64,000 nucleotides of DNA from Lumnitzera littorea. Lineage: Eukaryota; Streptophyta; Magnoliopsida; Myrtales; Combretaceae. Positions 53,003 through 64,000 of this stretch are shown in pieces. Position numbers and translations under genes: made by a program. Position 1 is the first letter of the stretch. Each line of letters begins with the position of its first letter. The DNA lies in assembly GCA_024138015.1 (NCBI GenBank), contig JAMXBB010000009.1, positions 15,283,599 to 15,347,598 on the forward strand. The letters run 5' to 3'. The notes under the pieces were generated by a model. It did not search any database. It saw only the letters and a list, made by a program, of their open reading frames with translations, and was not told where the DNA came from.

Positions 53003-54989
53003 ATTTAAGGTTTTAGGATATTTAGATATAGAGATATATCTTCTTTTGAAAAAATTATTGTTATCCTTATTTATATTATTATTATCATTTTTATTTTATT
53101 TTATTTTTGGGTCTTTACAATACTTCTTTTCTAAAATATGCAAATAATCTTGTAAAGTGTGAAAGATTTTTATAGGCTTTCTTAATGCGATTTCCATTTA
53201 TTAAACTACTTATTGTACTTTATATTTTTGTTTAGAAGTGCTTAAGGATTAACTTTAAAACAAATGTACTTCCTAATTATGCCATCACATTTAGACATCT
53301 ACTTAAAAGAGTTGAAATACGATAGAAATAAAAAGGATAGAACAAGTAAGGGATATAATAAATTGATGGATTGGATAGAATAAAGAATATAGTAAAATAA
53401 ATATATTAGTGTATATATATAAGGTTCATTGCAAATATTATGTATATATAACATTGGTTTATACCCTTCTATATAAGAGTTAGTGTTGCATATAACAATA
53501 CCAAACAAATAAAAAGATGGTCTAAATAAAAGGATTAGAGAGGTTAAATAAACATTATCAACAAGTTACATATTCCAATAATCATGATACAATAGAGAAG
53601 GGCTAAGTTAAAAGCCTCTCCTTATAAGTAATATACACATGCATTAAAATCATCTATGTTAGATCTTATGGACCATTAACAGATGATATTAATTAGGATA
53701 TTATAACCTTAATAGGCTAAAAAGAAAAGAAAGAGTCCAATCTTATTTTATTGAACTAGGTTGACACTTAAGCTTACTAAGAAAGCTTAAAAATATGTAA
53801 GACAATTTTAATAAAACCTATTTGGAGCTAATTAATCCTAAATTCTTTTCATCTTGATTGGGTCTAATTATTTTACTCTTGTTGCTAATCCAAATAACTA
53901 GTCTAAGCATAATTTTGTTAATTCTAAGTTTGGCTTAAAAATTTATACTACACAACTTTCCCAATTTATAGCTAGGTATATTTAAGAGGCTTATACTACT
54001 TGATATTATTCTAATTAAGATTTAAGATTAAAAAAAATGTTAATTATCCACATATCTTTGAGTTGTTTCTTTTTCAAAGTATGTAGAGGTGTAAAAAGAA
54101 AAATTAAAAAAAGAAGAAGAAGGTAGTTTGGAGCCCTTATTTTAACATTCAAAATAAAATAAATGCAAGTTAACCAACTATTAATCTTAACAATTTGGGT
54201 TTCCTTCTTTGAACTTTTGTCTTGGATTGTGGTAGAAACCTAAGCAAGAGAAAAATGGAAGATCGGCTCTTATTAAGATGGATTAGCTTAAGGTTTTTGT
54301 AACATTTGTTTTTAAAGGGTAAAAGAATTGTTTCAAACCTTGATTTTAAATGGAAAATTATTCTTTCATCTCTAGTTTTATATTAACATTAAGGTATTCT
54401 ATAACGCCTTATAATTATTTTACTAAAACATATTTCAATATAAACAAAACAAATTCCTTGCTATTAACTTTAAATCTTGGCTAGTAATATAATCAAGTTA
54501 AGTAAATGTGACATAGTACTAAGTTTAAGGTTAACTTGATTTGAAAATTCAAAGCCTCAACTAAGAAAATTGTTATCCAATCAAATTAAGGTTTGGAACA
54601 TAACTTTCTTTCTATCATTGATTAAACTTAAAAAATCTTATGGCAAAATTAAAAATAAAAAATAAAAGAATGAAACATCCTTGTTTTGAACTTATAATTT
54701 TTATTTGAATGGGTCTAAATCCTTAAAAAGGTCAAAATTTAGTTGGGCATAGTTCTCTTTGACAAAAGTTTCAAATGATAGATGGGAAGCAACGTAGGTT
54801 AGAATCTAAAGGGCCTAGGCAAGAGTTATCCCTTTCAAAAATTCAGGTGAGTTTGAGTGTGATTATGTGATAGTTAAACAGCTTATGGTAGAGATGAAGT
54901 TTGGCTATAAAATAAAGAGCCTGATCTAAGTTAATGCAGGTTTAGTCGGTTTTCAATTAAATTAGGGAATTCATTTACTTATTCATATT
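51896..54989. other. AT-rich intergenic DNA with simple repeats
   Basis: No gene is seen. At 52200-52310 there is a degenerate (TATC)n/(TATATC)n tract. Apart from the microsatellite at 52944-53004, the rest to 54989 is unclassified. Confidence 0.45.
52944..53004. repeat. Compound (TG)n(TA)n microsatellite
   Basis: About 12 TG units run directly into about 11 TA units and then GTAT units. It could adopt Z-DNA or cruciform structure and is likely polymorphic. Confidence 0.92.
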
Positions 54990-55560
54990 ACTCAACATAT
55001 AACATAGACCAACATACCTAGGTTATGAAGGTTATAAGCTTTAATATAATTTTAGTGAGCTTGAGCCTTAAACTTGCAAATGTCTTATCTTTTCGTTACC
55101 CATAATTTCTTGTTTTAAGATAGGACTTTCATTAAAGTCCCCCATTATGACATACAATAAGATAAAACATTTGTAGTTTTTCCTAAATTATCACAAAGGT
55201 ACCTTCATCATCTTGTAAATCTCCTAGTAACATGACTGAAGTTTAGTAATGGTGGCCTTGTTTTCCTTCCACATCATCATGATGCCATGACTCATACCAA
55301 TGGCATGAACATGTAGAAGATGATCAAAATTGATGGCTCTACAAAGGTAATTTGTATCATGTGTTGACTAGGTTAATTTCTAGCAAGGCATGAACCTCAT
55401 GGAAGTTAGCATGTAATAGCTTGTTAATGGCTTGGTACCAATGGTTAGAGGCAACATCTTTGGTATTCCACAACATGACTTTGAATGAAATCATTCTAGC
55501 TCCCATATAGTTAACATCCATTAGAGTAGGGTTTAACAACGAAGCCATAATTTGGGCCTA
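54990..55560 (-). pseudogene. Fragment of a second L1-type LINE endonuclease
   Basis: The minus strand reads MISFKVMLWNTKDVASNHW and HANFHEVHALLEI, the WNTRG and ..ALLE start of plant LINE endonuclease. In other frames GMSHGIMMMWKENKATI (usually GFSGGIWLLW) and VIMGDFNESPIL (GDFN motif) follow. The pieces are in family order but in different frames. No reverse transcriptase is seen further left. Confidence 0.65.
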
Positions 55561-55819
55561 AGACATCATTCCCTACCTTAGGATCCCTCGTCTTGAAAAT
55601 TTCAAGATAGTTAGTATAAGTTATGGCTAAGCGTCAACATTTTTAGCGTTAGTTCCTTAAGCCTAAACATTATTTGCAACATTTCCTCTTATCTATTAGG
55701 TAGATTGTAGGAAATATCGGGACCTCTTATATGATCCTCTCCTTTAGCAATATTACTTTAACTATGTTGCGACATTTGTAGTTCTTAATTGGGTCCTCTT
55801 ATGACGTTATGATCAACAT

Positions 55820-57696
55820 TGTCGAGCTTGAAATCCGATTTTTCTCTTTTAATTTGATTTCCCACTTTCTAATTAATATTAAACTCTAACTCATTTAATA
55901 TTAATCATCACCTAAAGAAATTGGGAAATTTTAATTTTTATTAAAAAAATTTGGAGTCGCCACCCGATCGAAGTTAGGAAAAGAAAAAAAACCATAATCA
56001 ATTAGGTGGATTGACTACGATTTGGTTATCCGTCTTCAATTTTAATTTAATACAAAAAAGAGGAATTCGAATCCTGGGGCTAACCTATTAAACCCTAATG
56101 GGTATCACTATTTATTTTGCAAGATTATGTTTATTCTTTTAAATTTTCCTTTTTTAATATTTTTAAGAAAAAAAAAAGAAAATATAAAAAAAACCAAAGT
56201 TTTTATAGATTTTAATGTCGCTCTGAAGGTATCTACGTACCTATTAGTTGGGATCAGACGACCGTAGTTCTTTCTAAAAACTTTAGTGTGTTGGTTCTTT
56301 TTATAAAAAAAAAAAATTGGCTGGATTTAAATTTTTATTAACTATTTTATTTTTATTAAGAGAAATCTCTAGAAGCCTAATTTTTATTCCCAATTTTAAA
56401 AAAAAAACCCTAAAAACCTAATTTTTGAAAATTCCCAAATTAAGATTTTTATTTAAAAAAAAACAACTAAGTGATAAATTTTTTTATTTTCAAGAAAAAC
56501 CTTAAAGACTTAAAAATGCGATTTTTATGAAATATATAATATTCTACATGATGAATCTTTTATATAGAAAAGATACTTAAAACATAAAAAAGAAAAAATT
56601 CCTAACTATAGAAAAGATACCTAAATCATGGAAAAAATACTTAAATCATAGGAAAGATACCTAATTATAAGAAAGATATTTAAACTATCGAAAAAATACT
56701 TAACTATACGAAAGATATCTAAACTATAAAAAAGATGTCTAAATCATAAAAAAAAAACCTAAACTATAGAAAAGACATCTAAACCATAGAAAAAAAGTCT
56801 AAACTATGAAAATGATGTTTAGCCATAGAAAGAAGTCAATTAAAGATTTTTTTTTTTGTTTTATGAAAATTAAAATGATTTTTTTATCTAAAAAACCCTA
56901 ACATGCCTAATACAATTTTTCTAAATTAATACAATATGCAAGGAACGGGATTTTGTAAAATATAAGGTTTTATAAAAATGTCACTTTGAAAATATGAAAT
57001 TTTAAAAAAAAAAAAACTAAAATTTATCTTAACACATGTTCACTAGACATTAACGTTGTAATTAACTACTAACAATTAAAGACGTGATAAAAATAAAGAA
57101 GTTAATACAAATCTTAAAAATAATTACGCATACATTAAGTAAGATAAAAATAAATAAATAAAACAAGCTATAGACAATAAATAAAAATTACTGTTATGTA
57201 CTTGCAAAGCAAAGCACACAAAGCTGATGAAAAAGAACGAAACGGATTAAATCGAATCGGATCTCTAGTCCTATCGTACGCACAACTGTGGAATTGGTCT
57301 GAAGAGTAAGTTCGAGCATGTTTTTAACAAATGTGTAATTGTTTCCTTAACTCATACCATGCAACCCCTATTTATAAGACTTGAAAACAAATATTTTAAA
57401 TTGAATTAAATCCAATCTAAATTAATAAAGATTCAAAATATATTCGAATCTTACAAATCTTGATTTTATTAGATTTAACGTCATCGTATCAGATTTTTTT
57501 TTTATAACTATTTAGTTACGATTCTATCTAATTTATCTTTTAGAATTTTTTATTTTTTCTTTTTTCTTTTTTCTTCTAACAATTTTCTATTTTTTTTTGT
57601 CTTTTTTATCATTTTTCAAAATTTTAAATTATTTTCTAAATTACGACCCTAAAAACATAAATTATAATTACTAGGGGCAAAAATTAAGTGTCTACA
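55820..57696 (-). repeat. 3' LTR of the Tat/Ogre-like element
   Basis: Starts TGTAGACAC and ends CGACA on the minus strand, about 1.88 kb. It contains AGTCGCCACC at about 55953 and a 21-bp-type tandem array that the other LTR lacks. Confidence 0.72.
56566..56835. repeat. Short tandem array, unit about 20-22 bases
   Basis: The unit is like GAAAAGATACCTAAATCAT, repeated about 12-13 times with variants (ATATTTAAACTATC, GACATCTAAACCATA). It lies within the 3' LTR. Confidence 0.75.
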
Positions 57697-57710
57697 ACTA
57701 CTCCTCTTTA
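57697..57710 (-). other. Polypurine tract of the Tat/Ogre-like element
   Basis: Minus strand TAAAGAGGAGTAGT directly abuts the LTR start TGTAGACA, the expected site of plus-strand priming. Confidence 0.6.
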
Positions 57711-57875
57711 CGGTAAAGTTTGAATAAAACTTTGCCACAAAAACAAAAGAGATACAATTTTTGCCACGGAATGACTTTATCTTGAGAAGCGCTACAACTA
57801 GCTATCTATTGTGGGACTGGTCTGTTGAGGATTTTGACGAATAGAAGTGAGGGTAGCACTCCTACGGGCTAGCCT

Positions 57876-59050
57876 AACCCTTCATCATGCCCTCCTATAG
57901 GCTGATTAACTAAGATGATCAAAGCGCTCCTTGAGCTAGCTAAGACCTAAAAATGAATTGAGAAAACTTGGTCATGCCCCAATGAGCAAACTAACTAAGG
58001 TGGCCAAAACGTTCCTTGAGTTAGCTAAGACTTAAAAATGAGTTGAGAAAACTTGGTCGTGCTCCAATGAGCTAATTAACTAAGGCGATCAAAGCGCTTC
58101 TTGAGCTGGCTAAGGCCTTAAAAAAACGAGAAAACTTGATCGTACCCCAATAAGCTGATTAATCAAGGCAGGCAAAACACTCCTTGAGCTGGTTAAAGCC
58201 CTAAAAGATAATGAGAAAACTTGGTTGTGCCTCAATGAGCTAACTAACCAAGGCAAGCGAAGTGCTCCTTAAATTGGCTAAGACCTTAAATTGGATGAGA
58301 TGAGTAAACATTCTTAGAGCTGGCTAAAACCCTAAAAATGAGAAAAACTTAGTCGTGACCCTATGAGCTAACTAACTAAGGCAGGCGAAACGCGCCTTAA
58401 CGAGTTGACTAATCAAGGCAGTCAAAACGCTCTTTAAGCTAGCTAAGACCTTAAACTAAATGAGATGGGTAAGCACTCTTAGAGCTGGCTAAAACCCTAA
58501 AAGAATGAGAAAACTTGGTTATGCCCTAATGAGCTAACTAACTAAGGCGGTCAAAGCGCTCATTGAGCTGGTTAAGACCTAAAGATAAGAAAACTTGATT
58601 GTGCCCTATTAATTGACTAACCAAGACGGTTAAAGCGTTCTTTGAATTGGCTAAGACCTAACATAAATTAAGAAAACTTTTTCGTGCCCTAATAAGCTGA
58701 CTAACCAAGGCAGTCAAAGCGCTCCTTGAGCTGGCTAAGACTTAAAATAAATTGAGAAAACTTAACCGTACCCTAATGAGCTGACTAACCAAGGCGGTAA
58801 AAGTACTCCTTGAGTTAGCTAAGATCTAAAATAAATTGAGAAAACTTGGTTGTGCCCTAATGAGCTGATGCGGTTAAAGCGCTTCTTGAGTTAGCTAAGA
58901 TTTGTGCCCTAATAAACTAACTAACCAAGGCAGTCAAAACGCTCCTTGAGCCGGCTAAGACCTAAAATAAATTGAGAAAACTTAGTCATACCCTAATGAG
59001 CTGACTAACCAAGGCGGTCAAAGTACTCCTTAAGCTAGTTAAGACCCTTG
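57876..59050. repeat. Tandem array, unit about 84 bases
   Basis: About 13-14 imperfect units. Each has a core such as GAGCTGACTAACCAAGGCGG, then TCAAAGCGCTCCTTGAGCTG and AGAAAACTTGGTCGTGCCC. Anchors recur at about 57900, 57984, 58068 and 58152. Some units are partly deleted. It sits just inside the 3' LTR, where Ogre/Tat elements are known to carry subrepeats. Confidence 0.85.
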
Positions 59051-62000
59051 AAGAGATTATGAGTTGGACAACATTATGTAAGTCGAGCGACTGGAAGCCT
59101 AAGAAACTATGGATTGGGACTGCGCTTTAAGAGTTGGTTAAAGTGCCAATGAAGATATGAATTGGGATAGTGCTCCATGAGCTAGCTAGAACCCTAAAAA
59201 AATGAATAAAGGGCAAACACCTTACGGACTCGCTAAAACTCTATATGACAGTTGAAAGTAAAACGTAGGTACATAACCGAATCGAAAAAAAAAAACTCTT
59301 GATTTGAGAAATTTACAAATGAGGTCATCAGTGAAAACTATTTATGAACTGAAGATTTGGCCATCAGGGCTGACATAAATGGAAAAATTTGTAATAAGCC
59401 TTTACTTTCTCTCCTTCTTTTCCTTTTTTTTTTTATCTCTCTTCTTTTTCTTTTCCTCTTTTTTTAAAAGTCTATTAACGAATATAAATTCTTATTTGAG
59501 AAACAAATGTTATAATTATGTAGGGTATATCATATCTACCCTAGTTTTTGGCCTTGACAGTGAGCTTATTGGATAAGCCTTAAGATTTTGAACATTCATT
59601 TCCTAAGAAAAAGGTAACTCATGATTGGTCTAGTCAAAGAGGACTTCCTAACGCATTCTAGGTCTAGATTTCACTGTTGACTACAATCTCAAAAATTACA
59701 ATCCAATTTGCAAGTGATATGCCTTGATCAATCTATTAGGTCTTTTTGGGTTCTACATTATGAATTGGGCTTTTGGTTAAATGATTTTAAAAGGGATTAG
59801 AGAGCCTATTTTGAAAGAAATGCTTTTTTTCAACCCGAGTGTACAAGTCAAAAACCCTTAGAAAAACTAGATGTGTGCTTGCTCCAGTTTTAAAAATAAT
59901 TTTTATTTTAGATAAATTATTTTTCAAGATTAGAAGAGCTTTGAGTAAGGAGCTATTGTGGGTAGGGAGGTCTTGTGTTTGAGAGTCAAGTGGATAGAAA
60001 GGTTTTGTGGCAATTTGGAGCGTGATTCCGAAATGAATATAGGGTTTTTGGTTTGTGGTTGGGAATGTGATTCTGAAATGAATATGGGGTTTTGTGTTTT
60101 TAGTTGAAAATGCGATTCAAAACCTTGTGTTTTTAGAGCAACCTAGGCTTCTAAGACTTCTTTGGTTAGGGCTTTTCTCAAGCCTGATGTTTGGCATTTC
60201 TTCATTTTTCTTTCTTCTAGTTTGTTCTTTCCTATTCTTTTTTCCTTCTTTTAATTTTAATTTTTCTTCTTTTTTTTTTCTCTCTCTGACTTTGCTTTAA
60301 TATTTCTTTCTTTATTTTTTCCCCCCAGAGACAACTATCTCTTTTCTCAAGTTTTTGTCTTTAGATAAATCAAAGCCCTTAATCCATAAGTTTAGAGTAT
60401 ATTGGCTAAGGTAAGGTATGTGTGGCTTTTGGGGTATTTGGAAAAATGTTAACTCTTCTTTAAAGGGAACAATTTATCGAAAACAAAAATTATCCTTGAA
60501 TTGTTATTGCTAGGGTAAACACAAATCAATTTTATCCTTCTCTCCTAATCAATGACCCTAACTTTCGAATTGCCCTATTGTAGGGTGATTCTTGACAGGG
60601 TTTACATTTGAAAGGACTCCAAATTGGTTTAATGAGGTTAACAAAGGATAATTGTGTTTAGGATTAAAAAATGAATGCCTACCTTCGTTTCGATCTGCAT
60701 ATCAAATTCAAAATAAACATCCTTTAAGTAATGCATCCAAAATATCTTCACCCTAATTTCTCTCATCTCTCAAAGTGTTTAAGGGTTAGTATATAATACA
60801 TAGCTCGCCTCTTTTAGTCTAAACTTTTTAAAAGTGAGTTACCGATTCCCTATATATTCCCTATGTGTTCCTTATGTAGGGATTGATTAACCCTAGGGTG
60901 ATAACTGACCTTACTCTCCAATTCCTTGGAACATACCCTAGTTGTGAAATTTTAAAGGCCAAATGCCCCATGACCCCAGACTTATGGGTCTTAATGCCCC
61001 TAAGCTTTCATATGTGGTTTCGGGTTTGGTTCCTTAAGGTTCAAATGGGTCGGTATTGACAACTTTTGAAGTGGAAGGGATTTTGAATTGCCCTTCTTAT
61101 TTGTATCGAGGATCAAGCTCGAGATAGTATTTTATAGTCTTGTGTTTTGACTTGATTCGTGTTTAGACTCGATGGCTTAGGGGCTTTGAGTTGATTGAAT
61201 TATCTTGATGGGCTAGGGGTTTATGTTTAGTTAGTTGCTTTCTCGAGCTAAGTGAATATGTTTAGGTTAATTGCTTTAATGGGCTAAATGATTATGTTTG
61301 TCCTAAGTCCTATAAGGATTTGTAATTGTTAGTCACTTCTTTTCTTTCGTTTTTTTTTTGTTTTTTTGAAAGAGAGAGAGGAAAAGTTAGAGCTTTTATA
61401 TTACCGAGACCAAGTGATGGAATTGTAAATAAAGGATTGCTTTCCTAAAATTTTATGTACAAGCTTAGAACATTACTAGGGGTCTATTTATAAATGAGGA
61501 ATTCTAAAGGAAAAATACAAAAAAAATGAAAATATCTAAATCCAACTTATTCCAAATGATAAAAGTTAAAGAGTTAATCTATCCAAAAGAATGAACATTT
61601 ATGGCTGGTAGAATACTAGGCAAAATGGTAACTACCTAAAATTATTTTATAGGTTTGATTCTTCTTGTTTTGTTTTTTTATTATTTTTTTTATTTATTTA
61701 CTCTGCAAGAGTTAGGCTTAGCTAATGTAGGCTCAAACGAAAAGTGATAAATTTGGGCCCTAATAGATATACTAAGGCCTGCACTAAGGTAATATTCATA
61801 GGGCTCTTCTATAAGGAGAAGATGGGCCCAATCTTATTCTTAATAATTCTTGCTTATCTCGGCTGAAAAGTCGAAATCGCATCTAAAGTAATCTTTGAGG
61901 CCAACGAAGTGAGTGGACATGGATTTGTTTCGAAAACCCCTTTACTCGATTTAGCCATACCTACCTAAAGAACTAAAATTATAATCAAATTCTATCCTAA

Positions 62001-62530
62001 ACTTTATATGAAATTATTACAAGCTATTTACAGGGAAATATTACAACTATAACTACCCTTATTTGTTTTGATCTACCACATCATGGGTTTTTATGATTTA
62101 AAAAAAATGTTTTCATGTGATGCAAATGGTAGGTTTTAAAGGTCCCTAAGTTCTACGACCATTGCGTTTTTCAAACTAACGATTTTGTGGTCACATTTGA
62201 ACTTGAGTGGGGTAACCTAATTAACCTCGAAAGATGGTTACTCCACAACATTTGAAGTTTACTTAATAGCCTTCATCCTAAGGCCCTAAGACGGCCTGGT
62301 TTTGACTATATCTACTATGCTTTTATGATATAGAAAATAAAATCAAATAAACCCCAAACCGACCCCTTTAAATAAATTGCAACAAAAAGATATTATTACA
62401 AAAAGGAAATGAAACAAAATAAATAAATAAAAAATAACCAACTCAAGTTTTTATTTATTATTTCTTTTTATGTTTTTGAAAAATAATCTTAATTTTGGTA
62501 AATTTTAGTGGCTAGCCCTCTTAACGGCCA
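59051..62530 (-). other. Internal region of the Tat/Ogre-like element, no genes seen
   Basis: No gag-pol motif was found on either strand. T-rich low-complexity blocks lie at 59400-59465, 60200-60320 and 61340-61370. The rest is moderately balanced sequence without long frames. Confidence 0.5.
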
Positions 62531-62548
62531 TCCCCAATAGAGTCGCCA
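62531..62548 (-). other. Primer binding site of the Tat/Ogre-like element
   Basis: Minus strand TGGCGACTCTATTGGGGA, three bases from the LTR end. It resembles the tRNA-Arg-complementary site of this lineage; the match is from memory of the family. Confidence 0.6.
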
Positions 62549-62551
62549 AAC

Positions 62552-64000
62552 TATCGAGTCTAAATTTTCAGTTTTCTTTCATTTTAATTTGATTTCTCAT
62601 TTTTTGATTAATACTAAACCCAAACCTATTTAATATTAATACTCAACTAAAGAAATTGGGAAATTCCGGTTTTTTATTCAAAAAAAAATTTTGAGGTCAT
62701 CAACCGATCGAAGTTGGGAAAAAGAAAAGAAACTATAATCAATTAGTTAAATTGATTATGATTTAGCTACGAGTCTTTAATTTCAATTTGAATGAAAAAT
62801 TAGAGGGTTCCGAATCCGGGGGCTAACCTATTAAATCATAATGGGTACCACTATCTATTTATCGAAATTAAGTTTATTCTTCAAATTATAATTTTTTTTT
62901 AAAATAAATAAAAATAAAAAAAATAAAAGAAAAAAGAACCTAAGTTTCTATATATCGCCTCGAAAGTGTTTACGTACCCGTTAGCCGAGATCAGACGATC
63001 GTAGTTCTTTCTAAAAATTTTAGTATGTTGATTTATTTTAATTTTAAAAACCGACTAAGGTTACCTATTCAATCGATTTAGTTTATTTAAAAGAAAACTA
63101 AAGGGGTCTTAACTCTCTAAGAAATCCTATATATTTATTTTTATTTTTTAAAGTTTTTTTAATTAATTTTATTTATAGAAAAACAACTTTCTATGTGATG
63201 AATCATTAAAAAAAAAACTTAATTCTAAAAATTCCCAAACTAATATATATATATATATATATATATATCTATATTACTACTCTTAAATAGATATTTACTT
63301 AAATCAATACTTAATTTATAAGAAAACTAATGCTAAAGGAACACTTAAGTTAATATATCTATCTATATCTCTACTTATTAAACAATCATCTACCTAATTA
63401 AAATCATATCATATAATATACTTGATATCTACTAAAATAATAATAATGTTCTAATATAAAGAATTTTAAAAAACCTTAATGTTAAAAACAACTAAACTAA
63501 TATATATATGTATGACATGTGTTATAAACTTAATCAACTAACTAACAAAATAACAATATACTAAAAATAAAAATAATAATAACTAAATAAAGAAACAAGA
63601 AATAAAGAAGGCAAGAAAGAACCCGACCTGAACTTCTTGGTTGTGTTTACTGTGCGATGAAGAGTTGCTCGTTCTGATTACTACTGATCGGCATCGTGGG
63701 ACTGCTGGCATTGAACGAAGAGCTGCGGCGGTGAGCCAATTAATAGGCGTGTTTAGTGAGCGGTAGCTGCTATATTGACGAAGCTTGGTTGCTACTATAG
63801 GAATACTTGGCTGAATAAAGAACGCGCAACGCTGATCAGAGTTGCATCTGACGTTGGTTCACATCTGATTTAGATATGCGGTGAAGGACAGTGGTTCGGT
63901 GTTGCTGGTCTAAATGTGATCCAATCATGTGATGAAGTTGCCATGTTGCTGTCAGTCGTAGGCGTGGCTGAAGACGATGGGCGCAATGGATTCACCGTAT
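62552..64000 (-). repeat. 5' LTR of the Tat/Ogre-like element (incomplete)
   Basis: Homologous to 55820 onward: AAAGAAATTGGGAAATT, GGGGCTAACCTATTAAA and GATCAGACGA are shared in order. Its far end lies outside the window. It has a (TA)n run at about 63243-63268. At the point where the other LTR has its short tandem array, it lacks one. Confidence 0.72.

Larger units (their letters stand above)
55820..64000 (-). mobile_element. Tat/Ogre-like LTR retrotransposon, non-coding, cut by window end
   Basis: The direct LTRs (55820-57696 and 62552 to beyond 64000) share ACCCGATCGAAGTT/AACCGATCGAAGTT and GATCAGACGA.CGTAGTTCTT blocks at an offset of about 6.73 kb. On the minus strand the right LTR is the 5' one. 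TGGCGACTCTATTGGGGA at 62548-62531 follows it, resembling the tRNA-Arg-type primer site described for Ogre/Tat elements. AAAGAGGAG at 57710-57697 is the polypurine tract just before the 3' LTR, which starts TGTAGACAC. The internal region of about 4.85 kb has no recognisable gag, protease, RT or integrase, so it is a deletion derivative or non-autonomous element. Confidence 0.75.

Noticed and set aside
59379..60300. Phe/Ser/Leu-rich frames
   Set aside because: Products of T-rich low-complexity tracts within the LTR element.
1..64000. CRISPR arrays, bacterial-type operons or organellar insertions
   Set aside because: The tandem arrays found lack unique spacers of constant size, the genes are spliced, and no organellar gene was recognised.

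Overview
This window is AT-rich plant nuclear DNA, most likely from a eudicot. The evidence is GT-AG spliced genes with plant-type products, L1-type LINE remnants, Ty3/gypsy and Tat/Ogre-like LTR sequences, MITEs and many A/T microsatellites. I cannot name the species. Only two protein-coding genes are convincing, and both lie in a gene island at about 22.3-36.2 kb. The rest is mostly layered, decayed transposable elements.

Gene island. On the minus strand, 35371-26069, is a complete 11-coding-exon gene for a FYVE-containing phosphatidylinositol-3-phosphate 5-kinase (FAB1A/B type, PIKfyve family). All splice phases join to give 1797 residues: FYVE zinc finger, TCP-1/Cpn60-like domain, Cys-rich region and C-terminal PIP kinase. 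It has a probable 5' leader intron and a perfect G-box near its 5' end. On the plus strand, 22370-23941, a three-exon gene encodes a 130-residue protein that I cannot assign to a family. The two genes converge across about 2.1 kb.

Left flank (1-22 kb). It holds a duplicated LTR-like unit (1-1446 and 2251-4005, with a partial third copy at 10193-10880) and a decayed gypsy element with a recognisable Gag (minus, 7.7-10.2 kb). An inverted pair of TTCGGTTCGG-rich MITEs follows (11.87-13.16 kb). Last is a degenerate L1-type LINE (minus, 15.5-20.2 kb) whose endonuclease is split by a 503-bp MITE with a visible 9-bp target duplication.

Right flank (36.4-64 kb). It holds two palindromic MITEs, three copies of one LTR family (two of them inverted relative to each other), a second LINE endonuclease fragment and microsatellites. 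From 55.8 kb to the window end lies a Tat/Ogre-like LTR retrotransposon on the minus strand. It keeps its LTRs, PBS and PPT, carries an ~84-bp tandem array next to its 3' LTR, and has no visible gag-pol. I found no tRNA, rRNA or CRISPR-like feature and no convincing unknown multi-gene system. The most useful leads are the small unassigned gene, the nested MITE-in-LINE insertion and the tandem arrays of the Tat-like element.
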